Shown: positions 1 through 9,166 of the stretch, piece by piece | How positions within the stretch are numbered: the first letter of the stretch is position 1 | How the letters are laid out: the number at the start of each line of letters is the position of its first letter | Origin: Polaromonas sp. CF318 | GTDB taxonomy: Bacteria; Pseudomonadota; Gammaproteobacteria; Burkholderiales; Burkholderiaceae_C | Length of the DNA: 64,000 nt | NCBI RefSeq assembly: GCF_000282655.1 | Contig: NZ_AKIV01000046.1 | Coordinates: forward strand, 1-64,000 | Reading direction: 5' to 3' | Notes under the pieces: generated by a model | The model's database searches: none | What the model was told of the DNA's origin: nothing | What the model saw: only the letters and a program-made list of their open reading frames with translations | Program-made: the position numbers and the translations under genes

Positions 1-89
1 GCGGGCTCCAGCCCCTCGGGGGGCGCTGCGCCTGCGGCCCGGCAAAGCCGGTTCCGCGGCCCCTGCTGGGTTAAGGCTTCAGGGCCCAG
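1..89. repeat. Dispersed intergenic hairpin repeat, copy 1 (partial)
   Basis: Non-coding stretch downstream of dxs. It contains CCGGCAAAGCCGG, which folds as a five-base-pair stem with an AAA loop. From about position 20 to 75 it is nearly identical to 53250-53303, with one indel. Related but more diverged copies lie at 36604-36700 and 46927-47135. The left end may continue outside the window. Confidence 0.7.
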
Positions 90-101
90 CGAATGCCGTG
101 C

Positions 102-2009
102 TTATGCGACGGACTTGAGCGCCGGCTTCGCAGGCTTGCTTGCCAGCTGTGCGGCGAAGCGCGAAGTAATTGCCGCTTCGATGCCTGCGGCATCGAGGCC
201 TTGCAGGGCGAGCAGTTTGGCGGGGTCGCCGTGTTCGATGAATTCGTCTTGAAGGCCCAGGTGCAGCACGGGCTTGTTGATGCCTGCGGCTTGCAAGGCT
301 TCGCTGACGGCGCTGCCGGCGCCGCCCATGATGGCGCCCTCTTCCACCGTGACGAGGGCTTCATGGCCGGCCGCGACCTTGAGCAGCAGTTCGGTGTCCA
401 GCGGTTTGGCCCAGCGCATGTTGACGACGGTGGCGCCCAGTTTTTCGGCGGCCTGCAGGGCCGGGTACAGCAGCGTGCCGAAAGCCAGGATGGCGACGCC
501 CGCGCCTTCGCGGCGGATTTCGCCTTTGCCGAAAGGCAAGGGCTCCAGGCCGGCTTCGGGCTCGACACCGGCGCCGGCGCCGCGCGGGTAGCGCACGGCC
601 ACCGGGTGGTCCTGCTCGAAGGCGGAGGACAGCAGCTTGCGGCATTCGCGTTCATCGGCGGGGCAGGCCACGCTCATGTTGGGAATGCAGCGCAGGTAGG
701 GAATGTCGTAAGCGCCCGCATGCGTGGCGCCGTCGGCGCCGACGAGGCCGGCGCGATCCAGCGCAAATACCACGGGCAGGTTCTGCAGGGCCACATCGTG
801 GATCAGCTGGTCATAACCGCGCTGCAAAAAGGTCGAATAGATCGCGACCACGGGCTTGAGCCCTTCGCAGGCCATGCCGGCGGCAAAGGTCACCGCATGC
901 TGCTCGGCAATGCCGACGTCGTGGTAACGCCCGGGAAAGCGCTTGTGGAACTCGACCATGCCCGAGCCTTCGCGCATGGCCGGCGTGATGCCGACCAGTC
1001 GGGCGTCGTGCTCGGCCATGTCGCACAGCCACTGGCCGAAGACCTGGGTGAAGGTCTGCTTGGCCGGCGCGCTGGACTTTTGCAGGCCCATGGCCGGGTC
1101 GAACTTGCCGGGGCCGTGGTAGGCGATGGGGTCGGCCTCGGCCAGCTTGTAACCCTGGCCTTTTTTGGTGACCACGTGCAGGAACTGCGGGCCGCCGTTG
1201 TTGTCCATCAGGTGCTTGATGTTTTCGAGCGTGGGCACCAGCGACTCGAGGTCGTGGCCGTCTATGGGGCCTATGTAGTTGAAGCCGAAGTTTTCAAACA
1301 GCGTGGCCGGCACGACCATGCCCTTGGCATGCGCCTCCAGGCGCTTGGCCAGCTCGAGCAGCGGCGGCGCCACGCGCAGCACCTGCTTGCCCACATGCTT
1401 GGCCGACGCGTAAAAGCGCCCGCTCATGAGCTGGGCCAGGTAGCGGTTGAGCGCGCCCACGGGCGGGCTGATGCTCATGTCGTTGTCGTTGAGCACCACC
1501 AGCAGCTTGCAGTGGTCGTGCACGCCCGCGTTGTTCAGGGCCTCGAAAGCCATGCCCGCGCTCATGGCGCCGTCGCCGATGATGGCCACCGCATGGCGGT
1601 CCTCGCCCTTTTGCTGGGCGGCCAGCGCCATGCCCAGCGCGGCGGAAATGGAGGTCGATGAATGCGCAGTGCCGAAGGTGTCGTACTCGCTTTCGTCGCG
1701 GCGCGGAAAACCCGACAGCCCGCCGAACTGGCGCAGGCTGCCCATGCGCTCGCGCCGGCCCGTGAGGATTTTGTGCGGATAGGTCTGGTGGCCCACGTCC
1801 CACACCAGTCGGTCCTCAGGCGTGTTGAAGACGTAGTGCAGGGCCACCGTGAGTTCCACGGTGCCGAGGTTGGAACTCAGGTGCCCGCCGGTCTGGGAGA
1901 CGCTGTCGAGCACGAAGGCGCGCAGCTCGTCGGCCAGGGGTTTCAGGCCGTTGCGCGGCAGCTTGCGCAGGTCGGCGGGGCTTTGGATGGTTTCGAGCAA
2001 TGGGTACAT
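102..2009 (-). CDS. dxs: 1-deoxy-D-xylulose-5-phosphate synthase
   Basis: Condenses pyruvate and glyceraldehyde 3-phosphate to 1-deoxy-D-xylulose 5-phosphate, the first step of the MEP isoprenoid pathway and a branch to thiamine and pyridoxal synthesis. The 635-residue product has the family's usual length. The N-terminal thiamine-diphosphate region shows [16 protein letters not shown] followed by LNDNDMSI, and earlier [17 protein letters not shown]. The middle region has the transketolase pyrimidine-domain segment with [15 protein letters not shown], and the C-terminus is a transketolase C domain. It is the last gene of xseB-ispA-dxs and begins 67 bp after ispA, so co-transcription is likely. 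FPP synthase immediately upstream fits a shared isoprenoid role. Confidence 0.97.
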   Translation of the reverse strand: MYPLLETIQSPADLRKLPRNGLKPLADELRAFVLDSVSQTGGHLSSNLGTVELTVALHYVFNTPEDRLVWDVGHQTYPHKILTGRRERMGSLRQFGGLSGFPRRDESEYDTFGTAHSSTSISAALGMALAAQQKGEDRHAVAIIGDGAMSAGMAFEALNNAGVHDHCKLLVVLNDNDMSISPPVGALNRYLAQLMSGRFYASAKHVGKQVLRVAPPLLELAKRLEAHAKGMVVPATLFENFGFNYIGPIDGHDLESLVPTLENIKHLMDNNGGPQFLHVVTKKGQGYKLAEADPIAYHGPGKFDPAMGLQKSSAPAKQTFTQVFGQWLCDMAEHDARLVGITPAMREGSGMVEFHKRFPGRYHDVGIAEQHAVTFAAGMACEGLKPVVAIYSTFLQRGYDQLIHDVALQNLPVVFALDRAGLVGADGATHAGAYDIPYLRCIPNMSVACPADERECRKLLSSAFEQDHPVAVRYPRGAGAGVEPEAGLEPLPFGKGEIRREGAGVAILAFGTLLYPALQAAEKLGATVVNMRWAKPLDTELLLKVAAGHEALVTVEEGAIMGGAGSAVSEALQAAGINKPVLHLGLQDEFIEHGDPAKLLALQGLDAAGIEAAITSRFAAQLASKPAKPALKSVA

Positions 2010-2076
2010 CGTGGTGTCGTTGTTATGGCGAGGCCGGTTCCTCTTCCCTGTCTGTCGGTGGGTCCTGGGCTATGTC

Positions 2077-2997
2077 CTAGTGATGGCGGTTGACCAGCAT
2101 ATCGGCCAGCGCGCGCAAGGCCTCGGTACGGGCCAGCCCGGTGGCGTCCAGGCCGGCCAGGGCCCTGGCCAGCAGCTGCTGCGCATAGGCCTTGGAGGCC
2201 TCCAGCCCCATCAGCGAAACAAAGGTGGGCTTGTCCTGGGCGGCATCCTTGCCGGCGGTCTTGCCCAGCGTGGCGGAATCGGCGGTGACGTCGAGGATGT
2301 CGTCGACCACCTGGAAGGCCAGGCCCACGGCCGAGCCGTAGTCGCGCAAGGCCTGCCAGGCCGCGGGCGCCACAGTGCCGCAGGCCGCGCCCATCATGAC
2401 GCTGGCCTCCAGCAACGCACCGGTTTTCAGGCGGTGCATTTCGTGCAGCTGCTGCGAGTCCAGGGGCATGCCCACGCTTGCCAGGTCGATCGCCTGGCCG
2501 CCGGCCATGCCCTGGAAACCGGCCGCCTGGGCCAGCATGCGACACAGCCGCGCCTGCGTGGCAGCGTCGACCGACCCATCTTCGGGTGTCAGGAATTCGA
2601 AGGCCAGGGCCTGCAGCGCATCGCCGGCCAGCAGCGCCTGCGCCTGGCCGAACTTGACGTGCACCGTGGGCTTGCCGCGGCGCAGCACGTCGTTGTCCAT
2701 GCAAGGCATATCGTCATGCACCAGCGAATAAGCGTGGATCAGCTCGACCGCGCAGGCGGCGCGCAAGGCGGCCTCGCGGTTGCCGCCCACGGCCTCGCAG
2801 GCCGCCATGACCAGCAGCGGGCGCAGGCGCTTGCCGCCGTCGAGCACGGCATAACGCATGGCGTCGCCCAGGCCGGCGGGTGCGGGCGAATCGGTGGGGC
2901 ATGCCACCCAGCGGGACAGCGCGCTCTCGACGGTGGCAAGCTGCTTTGCGCTCCAGTCGCTCAGCGTGAACAGGGGTAGTTTTTCAGGGGCGTTCAA
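2077..2997 (-). CDS. ispA: (2E,6E)-farnesyl diphosphate synthase
   Basis: Polyprenyl synthase that joins IPP to DMAPP and GPP to give farnesyl diphosphate in the cytoplasm. The first Asp-rich motif reads HDDMPCMDND and the second QVVDDILD. The GGKRLRP substrate-binding motif is near the N-terminus. I place the start at a TTG codon (2995-2997) because AAAGAGA stands just upstream at proper spacing and NAPEKLPLF fits the family's N-terminus. The open frame runs further upstream without ribosome-binding support and would overlap xseB. From TTG the protein has 306 residues, about family length. It sits between xseB and dxs, a conserved order in proteobacteria. Confidence 0.95.
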   Translation of the reverse strand: MNAPEKLPLFTLSDWSAKQLATVESALSRWVACPTDSPAPAGLGDAMRYAVLDGGKRLRPLLVMAACEAVGGNREAALRAACAVELIHAYSLVHDDMPCMDNDVLRRGKPTVHVKFGQAQALLAGDALQALAFEFLTPEDGSVDAATQARLCRMLAQAAGFQGMAGGQAIDLASVGMPLDSQQLHEMHRLKTGALLEASVMMGAACGTVAPAAWQALRDYGSAVGLAFQVVDDILDVTADSATLGKTAGKDAAQDKPTFVSLMGLEASKAYAQQLLARALAGLDATGLARTEALRALADMLVNRHH

Positions 2998-3052
2998 TCG
3001 GTATCTCTTTTGTGTCTGGATCGGGTCGCTGGGTCGCGGCTTTCGCGCCGCC

Positions 3053-3310
3053 TTACTCCTGCACCCAGGGCTTGAGTTCCGTGCCTTCGAGCACCTTGAT
3101 CTGGGTTTCCACGGCCTCAAGCTTGTCGCGGCAGAACTTGAGCAACTGCGCGCCGCGCTGGTAGCCCGTCAGCAGCTGGTCCAGCGGCAACTGGCCGGAC
3201 TCCAGGCTGTCCACCAGCTCCTCGAGTTCCTGCAGGGCGGCCTCGTAGCTGGCGGGGAGCGCCGCGGCGGGGGGCGTCGAAGAGGCGGAGGATGAAGCGC
3301 TTTTGGCCAT
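3053..3310 (-). CDS. xseB: Exodeoxyribonuclease VII small subunit
   Basis: Small subunit of exonuclease VII, which works with XseA to degrade single-stranded DNA to oligonucleotides. The 85-residue product carries the family core [19 protein letters not shown] and [19 protein letters not shown]. It ends in an acidic and hydrophobic segment typical of the coiled-coil subunit. An Ala/Ser/Pro-rich N-terminal extension of about 20 residues precedes the core. It heads the xseB-ispA-dxs set, and the gap to ispA's TTG start is about 55 bp. XseA is not in the window. Confidence 0.93.
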   Translation of the reverse strand: MAKSASSSASSTPPAAALPASYEAALQELEELVDSLESGQLPLDQLLTGYQRGAQLLKFCRDKLEAVETQIKVLEGTELKPWVQE

Positions 3311-3331
3311 GGTTCTTTGGATGTAGGCCTG

Positions 3332-3448
3332 ATTTTAGGCCGTTGCGAAGGGATTGCGGCGCCCGGCAGCCCGGGGTTGCAAATGCAATATTCGCATTAT
3401 CCGGCGGCGGCGCGCAAAGTCCCCGAATCCACCCCGCGCGGGTACAAT
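3332..3448. promoter_or_regulatory. Divergent promoter region between xseB and the Rieske gene
   Basis: Two -10-like hexamers point outward. TAAAAT on the minus strand (3332-3337) would start the xseB transcript about 15 nt before its ATG. TACAAT on the plus strand (3443-3448) would give the Rieske gene a leader of roughly 135 nt. Neither has a convincing -35 element, so both are tentative. I see no gene between 3311 and 3591. Confidence 0.35.
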
Positions 3449-3591
3449 TGATAACAGTTCTCGATAACGGTGGTGACCCCGTTGCGGGATACCCGGCCTT
3501 GTTTTCACCCGTGGGCTGACGCTCAGCCTGCTCCCTGGTTTGTCAACTGCCTCCAAAGCCTCGCGCGGCGGCATGTTCACCCGAAATTTGC

Positions 3592-4710
3592 ATGTCCGAT
3601 CTCAGCCTTCGTCTCCTCCAGGCCACCAGCCAGCTCCCGATTTCCAGCTATTTTGACGCGGGCCTGTACCAGCGGGAGCAGCAAAAGCTGTTCACGCACG
3701 GGCCGCGCTACCTGGGCCATGAACTGGCGGTGCCCAACCTGGGCGACTACTACGCCCTGCCGCATGAGGGCGAGGGCCGGGCGCTGGTGCGCAATGCCTC
3801 GGGCATAGAGCTGATCTCCAACGTCTGCCGGCACCGGCAGTCGACCATGCTGCAGGGCCGCGGCAATACCGGCAGCAACATCGTCTGCCCGCTGCACCGC
3901 TGGACCTACAACACCTCGGGCGAGCTCATAGGCGCGCCGCACTTTGAGATCGATCCCTGCCTGAATCTGAACCGCTACAAGACCACGACCTGGAACGGAC
4001 TGGTGTTCGAGGACAACGGCCGTGACGTCGCGGCCGAGATGGCGCAGCTGGCCACCCATACCGACCTCGATTTTTCGGGCTACCAGCTCGACAAGGTGCA
4101 CCTGCACGAGTGCAATTACAACTGGAAAACCTTCATCGAGGTCTACCTCGAGGACTACCACGTCGGCCCCTTCCACCCCGGCCTGGGCGGCTTCGTCACC
4201 ACCGACGACCTGCGCTGGCAGCTCGAGGCCGACTATTCGGTGCAGACGGTGGGCGTGTCGGACAAGCTCGGCAAGCCGGGCACCGACACCTACAAGAAAT
4301 GGCACGACGTGGTGCTGCAGTACCGCAAGGGCGTGCCGCCCAAATACGGCGCGATCTGGCTTACCTACTACCCGCACGTGATGGTCGAGTGGTACCCGCA
4401 TGTGCTGGTGGTCAGCACGCTGCATCCGCAGGGGCCGGACAGGACGCTCAACGTGGTGGAGTTCTTCTATCCCGAGGAAATCTGCGCCTTCGAGCGCGAA
4501 TTCATCGAGGCGCAGCAGGCCGCCTACATGGAAACCTGCGTGGAGGACGACGAAATCGCCCTGCGCATGGACGCCGGCCGCAAGGCCCTGCTGCTGCGCG
4601 GCGACAACGAATTCGGCCCCTACCAGAGCCCCATGGAAGACGGCATGCAGCACTTTCACGAGTGGTACCGCCGCGAAATGGGCGCCAGCAAAACCACGCA
4701 GATGATCTGA
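3592..4710 (+). CDS. Rieske non-heme iron oxygenase, alpha subunit (ring-hydroxylating type)
   Basis: Large subunit of an aromatic ring-hydroxylating or demethylating oxygenase. The Rieske [2Fe-2S] site is complete: C79-x-H81 and C99-x2-H102 (CRHRQS, CPLHRW). The mononuclear iron site lies in EDYHVGPFHP with H190 and H195; an upstream N177-W-K matches the family. At 372 residues the length is typical of oxygenases with one kind of subunit. No ferredoxin, reductase or beta subunit is adjacent, so electrons must come from elsewhere and the substrate cannot be named. An inverted-repeat element begins seven bases after the stop codon. Confidence 0.88.
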   Translation: MSDLSLRLLQATSQLPISSYFDAGLYQREQQKLFTHGPRYLGHELAVPNLGDYYALPHEGEGRALVRNASGIELISNVCRHRQSTMLQGRGNTGSNIVCPLHRWTYNTSGELIGAPHFEIDPCLNLNRYKTTTWNGLVFEDNGRDVAAEMAQLATHTDLDFSGYQLDKVHLHECNYNWKTFIEVYLEDYHVGPFHPGLGGFVTTDDLRWQLEADYSVQTVGVSDKLGKPGTDTYKKWHDVVLQYRKGVPPKYGAIWLTYYPHVMVEWYPHVLVVSTLHPQGPDRTLNVVEFFYPEEICAFEREFIEAQQAAYMETCVEDDEIALRMDAGRKALLLRGDNEFGPYQSPMEDGMQHFHEWYRREMGASKTTQMI

Positions 4711-4716
4711 GAACCT

Positions 4717-4985
4717 AGAACCTGTTCACGATCTAAACGTGGCCGCGTTGGGATGCAATCGGGATGAGTGTGCCGGCCGGGCACGCCGCGTGGGCTAATG
4801 CCCATGCAAGGGCCCGGGTGGCTCAATCGCCCGATTTCACCCCAACCCGGAGGGCAAGCGCCTTCTCGGGCGGTCTGCGGCGTTGCAGCGCTAGCCCATA
4901 GGTAAACTATGGGCGTCGCACCGCGCCTTGCATCCCATCCCGAGAAGGTGCTTGCGCGGCCCCGTTTAGATCGTGAACAGGTTCT
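4717..4985. mobile_element. Putative MITE-like element (269 bp, long terminal inverted repeats)
   Basis: The 23 bases at 4717-4739 are the exact reverse complement of 4963-4985. After one mismatch, seven more bases pair (4741-4747 with 4955-4961), giving imperfect arms of about 31 bp. Inside, GGGATGCAA (4750-4758) pairs with TTGCATCCC (4928-4936). A perfect hairpin GCCCATAG / CTATGGGC (4894-4901 / 4907-4914) has a five-base loop. No credible transposase frame fits inside. A clear target-site duplication is not visible. It fills most of the 386-bp gap between the Rieske gene and the DMT transporter. Confidence 0.6.
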
Positions 4986-5096
4986 TTGCGTGCAAGCTCC
5001 CTCGCTCGCCTATAGGATGGCTGCAGTCCCGCACATCGGCGGGGCCGCAGCCATTTTTCATTCCACCCATCTCCGCCCTTAAGCCCGCCGCACACC

Positions 5097-6059
5097 ATGC
5101 AAGCCGTCTGGATGATCTTTTCCTCGTTCATGTTTGCGACCATGGGGGTCTGCGTGAAGTACGCGTCGGAGCACTTCAACAGCGCCGAGCTGGTGTTCTA
5201 CCGCGGCGTCCTGGGCATCCTCTTCATGGCGGCCTATGCGCGTGTGCGCGGCATCACACTGGCCACCCGCTACCCGGCCATGCACGCCTGGCGCAGCGTG
5301 ATCGGCGTGATGTCGCTGTCGGCCTGGTTTTACGCCATCGCGCATTTGCCGCTGGCCACCGCCATGACGCTCAACTACATGAGCAGCGTGTGGATCGCGG
5401 CCTTCCTGGTCGGCGGCGCGCTGATGGCCTGGACGCCACCGAAAGCCAACACCAGCGCCCCGGCCAACACGCCCCCGGAGGGCGGCACGGCCAGCCTGGC
5501 AGCCTTGTTTTCCAGCCAGGGGCCGCTGGTGATGGCCATCCTGGCGAGCTTTGCCGGCGTGGTCATGCTGCTGCGCCCGGCCATAGACCAGAACCAGACT
5601 TTTGCCGGCCTGGTGGGCCTGATGTCCGGCCTGGGCGCCGCCTTCGCCTATATGCAGGTCATGGCGATTTCTCGCATGGGCGAGCCCGAAACCCGCACCG
5701 TGTTTTATTTTGCCGTGGGCACGGCGGTGGCCGGCGCGCTGGGCATGCTGGTCGTGGGCATCACGCCCTGGAACTGGCGGCACGCGCTGTGGCTGCCGCC
5801 CATAGGCATACTGGCGTCACTGGGCCAGCTGGCCATGACCAAGGCTTACTCCATGTCGGAAAACCACGGCGGCACGCTGATGGTGGCCAACCTGCAGTAT
5901 TCGGGCATTGTGTTCGCAGCCCTCTACAGCCTGATCCTGTTTGGCGACAATATTCCCCTGATCGGCTGGGCCGGCATGGTGCTCATCATCGTCAGCGCGA
6001 TTGCGGCCACGGTGCTGCGTGCCCGCGCCGCGCCGAACGCCCCGGCCGAGGAACATTAA
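5097..6059 (+). CDS. EamA/DMT-superfamily transporter
   Basis: Inner-membrane drug/metabolite transporter of the EamA type, probably an exporter of a small metabolite. The 320-residue protein is hydrophobic throughout with two halves of about five membrane segments each. An unusual Pro/Thr/Ala-rich hydrophilic insert lies at about residues 115-140, between the fifth and sixth helices. The second half holds GQLAMTKAYSMSENHGGTLMVANLQYSGIVFAALYS-type EamA sequence near residues 240-280. It ends ten bases before the sulfurtransferase start, so the two are probably co-transcribed. The substrate cannot be read from sequence. Confidence 0.85.
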   Translation: MQAVWMIFSSFMFATMGVCVKYASEHFNSAELVFYRGVLGILFMAAYARVRGITLATRYPAMHAWRSVIGVMSLSAWFYAIAHLPLATAMTLNYMSSVWIAAFLVGGALMAWTPPKANTSAPANTPPEGGTASLAALFSSQGPLVMAILASFAGVVMLLRPAIDQNQTFAGLVGLMSGLGAAFAYMQVMAISRMGEPETRTVFYFAVGTAVAGALGMLVVGITPWNWRHALWLPPIGILASLGQLAMTKAYSMSENHGGTLMVANLQYSGIVFAALYSLILFGDNIPLIGWAGMVLIIVSAIAATVLRARAAPNAPAEEH

Positions 6060-6069
6060 GGAGTAAAAG

Positions 6070-6969
6070 ATGAGCTACACCACCCTGATTTCCGCCGAAC
6101 AGCTGCAAGCCCTGGTCGCCTCGGCCAAACCGCTGCGCATCTTCGACTGCAGCTTCGACCTCATGAAGCCGGGCCTGGGGCAGGAGCAGTACCTGGCCTC
6201 GCACATCCCCGGCGCCGTGTACGCCAACCTGGACACCGCGCTGAGCGCCAAACACGGCGTGCCCGGCGCCCACGGGATCATCACCGCCAGTGGCGCCGAC
6301 GCGCCCGCGTCCGGCGGGCGCCACCCGCTGCCGAACCGCGAGAAGTTCGCGACCTGGCTGTCCAGCGTCGGTTTCGCCAACAACATGCAGGCGGTTGTTT
6401 ACGACCGCAACGGCGCCAATTACTGCGGGCGCCTCTGGTGGATGCTCAAGTGGGCCGGCCATGAAAACGTCGCCATGCTCGACGGCGGCTTGCAGGCCTG
6501 GCAAGCGGCGGGCGGCGCGGTGAACAGCGGCGAGGAGCCCGCGCATTTCCAGGCCAGCTTCCTGCTCGCGCCGGCCAGGGCGACGCTGGTGTCGGCCGAT
6601 ACCGTGGCCGCGCAACTGGGCCGGCCGGCCCAGACCCTGATCGACGCGCGCGCCACGCCGCGCTTCAAGGGCGAGGTGGAGCCGCTGGACCCGGTGGCCG
6701 GCCATATCCCCGGCGCGCTGAACCGGCCCTTCAGCCAGAACATAGCGCCCGACGGCAAATTCAAGCCGGCCGCGCAACTCAAGGCCGAGTTTGAAACCCT
6801 GCTGGCCGGCCGCGATCCGGCGACCGTGGTGCACCACTGCGGCAGCGGCGTCAGCGCCGTGCCCAACCTGGTCGCCATGGAAATCGCCGGCCTGGGCAGG
6901 ACCGGTCTTTACGCCGGCAGCTGGAGCGACTGGTGCAGCGACCCGCAACGCCCGGTGGCGCAGGGCTGA
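6070..6969 (+). CDS. 3-mercaptopyruvate/thiosulfate sulfurtransferase (two-domain rhodanese)
   Basis: Transfers sulfane sulfur to an acceptor such as cyanide or a thiol. The 299-residue protein has two rhodanese domains in tandem. The catalytic cysteine is C257 in HHCGSGVSA, a loop closer to mercaptopyruvate sulfurtransferases (CGSGVTA in SseA) than to thiosulfate rhodaneses. The inactive N-terminal domain carries DCSFDLM and the HIPGAVYANLD signature. AAGGAG stands just before the ATG, ten bases after the DMT transporter. A bidirectional terminator follows at about 7001-7032. Confidence 0.92.
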   Translation: MSYTTLISAEQLQALVASAKPLRIFDCSFDLMKPGLGQEQYLASHIPGAVYANLDTALSAKHGVPGAHGIITASGADAPASGGRHPLPNREKFATWLSSVGFANNMQAVVYDRNGANYCGRLWWMLKWAGHENVAMLDGGLQAWQAAGGAVNSGEEPAHFQASFLLAPARATLVSADTVAAQLGRPAQTLIDARATPRFKGEVEPLDPVAGHIPGALNRPFSQNIAPDGKFKPAAQLKAEFETLLAGRDPATVVHHCGSGVSAVPNLVAMEIAGLGRTGLYAGSWSDWCSDPQRPVAQG

Positions 6970-7000
6970 GCCCAAGGCTTTCGGTTCCTCCAAAAAAAAA

Positions 7001-7032
7001 AACGCCACCGGCGCATGCCCGGTGGCGTTTTG
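7001..7032. terminator. Bidirectional rho-independent terminator
   Basis: Perfect nine-base-pair stem CGCCACCGG / CCGGTGGCG (7003-7011 / 7019-7027). An A-run precedes it and T-rich sequence follows, so it can stop both the plus-strand sulfurtransferase transcript and the minus-strand lipoprotein transcript that converges on it. Confidence 0.88.
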
Positions 7033-7071
7033 TTTTGTTCTGGGGCTCGCAAGGAGCCGATGCAGCGCTCT

Positions 7072-7314
7072 TTACTTGGTGCCGCTGGCCGGCGTGCCGG
7101 GCGCCGCCGCGCTGGACTCCGGCATTGGCGTGGGGCTAGTGCCGCTGCTGGTAGAAGGTGTCGAAGGCGGGGAAGAAGTCGAGGGGCTGGAACTGGACGG
7201 CGTCGAAGAGGTCGCGCCGGTGTCTTCGACTTTTTTCCCGCAGGCGCCCAGCGCCAGCAGGGCAGCCAGGGCAAGGGCCGTTGCGGCAGCGGGTTTGAAT
7301 TTGGATGCGTGCAT
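7072..7314 (-). CDS. Small Ser/Pro/Thr-rich lipoprotein
   Basis: Predicted 80-residue lipoprotein of unknown function. Residues 1-24 form a signal peptide with hydrophobic core ALALAALLAL and lipobox LGAC, so Cys would become the lipidated N-terminus. The mature part is almost entirely Ser, Pro, Thr and Gly, with no fold expected. AAGGAA lies upstream of the ATG. It resembles the small low-complexity lipoproteins often annotated as hypothetical in Comamonadaceae. It probably forms a flexible envelope-anchored tail; no function is claimed. Confidence 0.72.
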   Translation of the reverse strand: MHASKFKPAAATALALAALLALGACGKKVEDTGATSSTPSSSSPSTSSPPSTPSTSSGTSPTPMPESSAAAPGTPASGTK

Positions 7315-7504
7315 GTGTGTTTCCTTGTGTGAAGAGATGAAGGGATAGGAAGATCAATCTGTCGATCGGCGGAAGTTGGCTGAACGGCAGCCAGACGTCA
7401 ATTTAGCCGCGCCTTGCGGGTATGCCCCATGAGACGGTGTCCCACGGGCCTGTAGGGATTTTTCGATGGGTAGGCGCCGGAGTGCGCACACCGGAAGGCG
7501 CGCT

Positions 7505-7684
7505 TTAGCAGGCGCGGGCGTGGCCTGTCAGGCGGATGCGCCTGTGCGGGTTGTCGCGCCGCGCGCCCGAACTGGGGCCGGCGCCGCGGCTGCTCCTGGA
7601 ACCGTTGTCCGGCCTGTCGCCCACCTGGCCTTTGGAAGGGCTGGGCTCGGGTTTGTGGGCATGAAGGGTGTCGCTGCTTTTCAT
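7505..7684 (-). CDS. Hypothetical 59-residue charged, disordered protein
   Basis: I do not recognise a family. The start is set at the ATG reading MKSSDTLHAHK because AAGGAGA lies five bases upstream; the frame is open further upstream without such a site. The product is rich in Ser, Gly, Pro, Arg and His, with no membrane segment and likely disordered. The last 20 residues are strongly basic. It lies downstream of the FAD monooxygenase on the same strand, and resembles in composition the small proteins at 9167-9907. Confidence 0.5.
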   Translation of the reverse strand: MKSSDTLHAHKPEPSPSKGQVGDRPDNGSRSSRGAGPSSGARRDNPHRRIRLTGHARAC

Positions 7685-7834
7685 GAAGGTCTCCTTGGCT
7701 TGCAGGCCCCAGCCGGCCTCGCCGGAAGTCCGGCTCGCCTGCCGCGAGGGCTGCACAGAGTCTGTTGGTTTCACTCTAAAAGCCGCACGGCACGGCCGCT
7801 GTAGGCAATGCCTGCCCATGACGTAGGAGACGAC

Positions 7835-9094
7835 CTACAAATCGACGCGTGGAGGCCGCGCCGGGGAGCGCACATGCTCGGGCCGCACGCCCACACCCAC
7901 CGCGTAAGCCGGCAGCGCCTGCAGCAGCGGCCAGCGGCGCATCAGCTTCAATGGCCAGGGCAGCGCCATGGGCGGGGCTTCGCTGCCGCGCGCCGCCAGC
8001 ACCGGGCTCAGCAGACGGTTCTGGATGGCCACCTGCGCCGCCTGTGTGAGCCGGGTCGGCAGCAGGCGCCGTTTTTCCATCCGCGCCAGGAAAGGTGTCA
8101 AGGCCGCCGTGTCCACGCGCGCATCGGCCAGCGGCTGCGCCAGCGTGTTGGCCGCCGCCACGGCATCCTGCACCGCCAGGTTGATGCCGACGCCGCCCAC
8201 GGGCGACATGGCATGCGCGGCGTCGCCTATGCACAGCAGGCCGGGCCGGTACCAGCGCTCCAGCCGGTCCACCGTCACGCTGAGCAGCTTGATGTCGTCC
8301 CAGCTTGCCAGCGCGTCCATGCGGCCCGCGAACAGCGGCGCCACTTTCACCATGTCGGCCCTGAAGGCCTCCAGCCCGCGCGCGCGCACGGCCTCGATGC
8401 CGCCCTTGGGAATCACATAGGCGCACTGCCAGTAGCTGCCGCGATCAATCATGGCCAGGAAGATGCCCGTGGTGATGCGCCCGCCCGTGGTGGAAGGATC
8501 CCCCGGCAGCTTGGGCAGCCGCATCCACAGCACGTCGATGGGTGCGCCCATATCGCGCACCACCAGCCCGGCGGCGGCGCGCACCGTCGAGCGCCGGCCG
8601 TCGGCGCCTATGACCAGGTCCGCCCTCACCTGCAGGGGGCCCTCCGGCGTCGTGACACGCACGCCGGTCACCGTGCCGCCTTCTTCGCTCAGGCCCGTGA
8701 CTTCGGCGTTCTGCAGCAGACGGAAACCGGGGTAAAGCTCGGCTTCGTCGCGCACAAAATCCAGGAACTCCCACTGCGGCATCATCGCAATGAACTGGCA
8801 GCGTATGCGCAGACGTTTGAAACTGGCCAGCACCACTTCGGTGTCGCCGACGATCGCGCGCAGCTCGCTGACCTCCTCGTGCGGGCGCGCCAGGAATTTG
8901 TCCAGCAGGCCCAGTTCGTGGATCACCTGCAGAGTGGACGGATGCACGGTGTCACCGCGAAAGTCGCGCAGGAAATCGGCGTGCTTTTCGAGCACCAGCA
9001 CCTCCACGCCGGCACGGGCCAGCAGCAGGCCCAGCATCATGCCGGCCGGGCCGCCGCCGGCGATGCAGCAGCGGACCTTGAGAACTTCGGCCAT
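7835..9094 (-). CDS. FAD-dependent aromatic-hydroxylase-family monooxygenase
   Basis: Class A flavoprotein monooxygenase fold, as in the UbiH and PheA/TfdB families. The N-terminal Rossmann motif is CCIAGGGPAGMM at residues 9-20. The DG motif is VIGADGRRSTVR and the FAD ribose-binding GD motif is CIGDAAHAMSPVGGVGIN. I start at MAEVLKV because GGGAGG lies upstream; a longer start at 9151 lacks a site. The length of 419 residues fits the single-domain members. Substrate unknown. It lies between short hypothetical genes on the same strand. Confidence 0.85.
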   Translation of the reverse strand: MAEVLKVRCCIAGGGPAGMMLGLLLARAGVEVLVLEKHADFLRDFRGDTVHPSTLQVIHELGLLDKFLARPHEEVSELRAIVGDTEVVLASFKRLRIRCQFIAMMPQWEFLDFVRDEAELYPGFRLLQNAEVTGLSEEGGTVTGVRVTTPEGPLQVRADLVIGADGRRSTVRAAAGLVVRDMGAPIDVLWMRLPKLPGDPSTTGGRITTGIFLAMIDRGSYWQCAYVIPKGGIEAVRARGLEAFRADMVKVAPLFAGRMDALASWDDIKLLSVTVDRLERWYRPGLLCIGDAAHAMSPVGGVGINLAVQDAVAAANTLAQPLADARVDTAALTPFLARMEKRRLLPTRLTQAAQVAIQNRLLSPVLAARGSEAPPMALPWPLKLMRRWPLLQALPAYAVGVGVRPEHVRSPARPPRVDL

Positions 9095-9166
9095 GGTGCC
9101 TCCCTCGGGGAAAAGTCCCCCGACCTTATAGAAGCTTGCCGCGCGGTGCAAGCGCGGAACAGGCGT

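Noticed and set aside
4907-5179. Open frame overlapping the right end of the MITE-like element
   Set aside because: It runs across an inverted-repeat arm into the transporter promoter and has no protein-like features.
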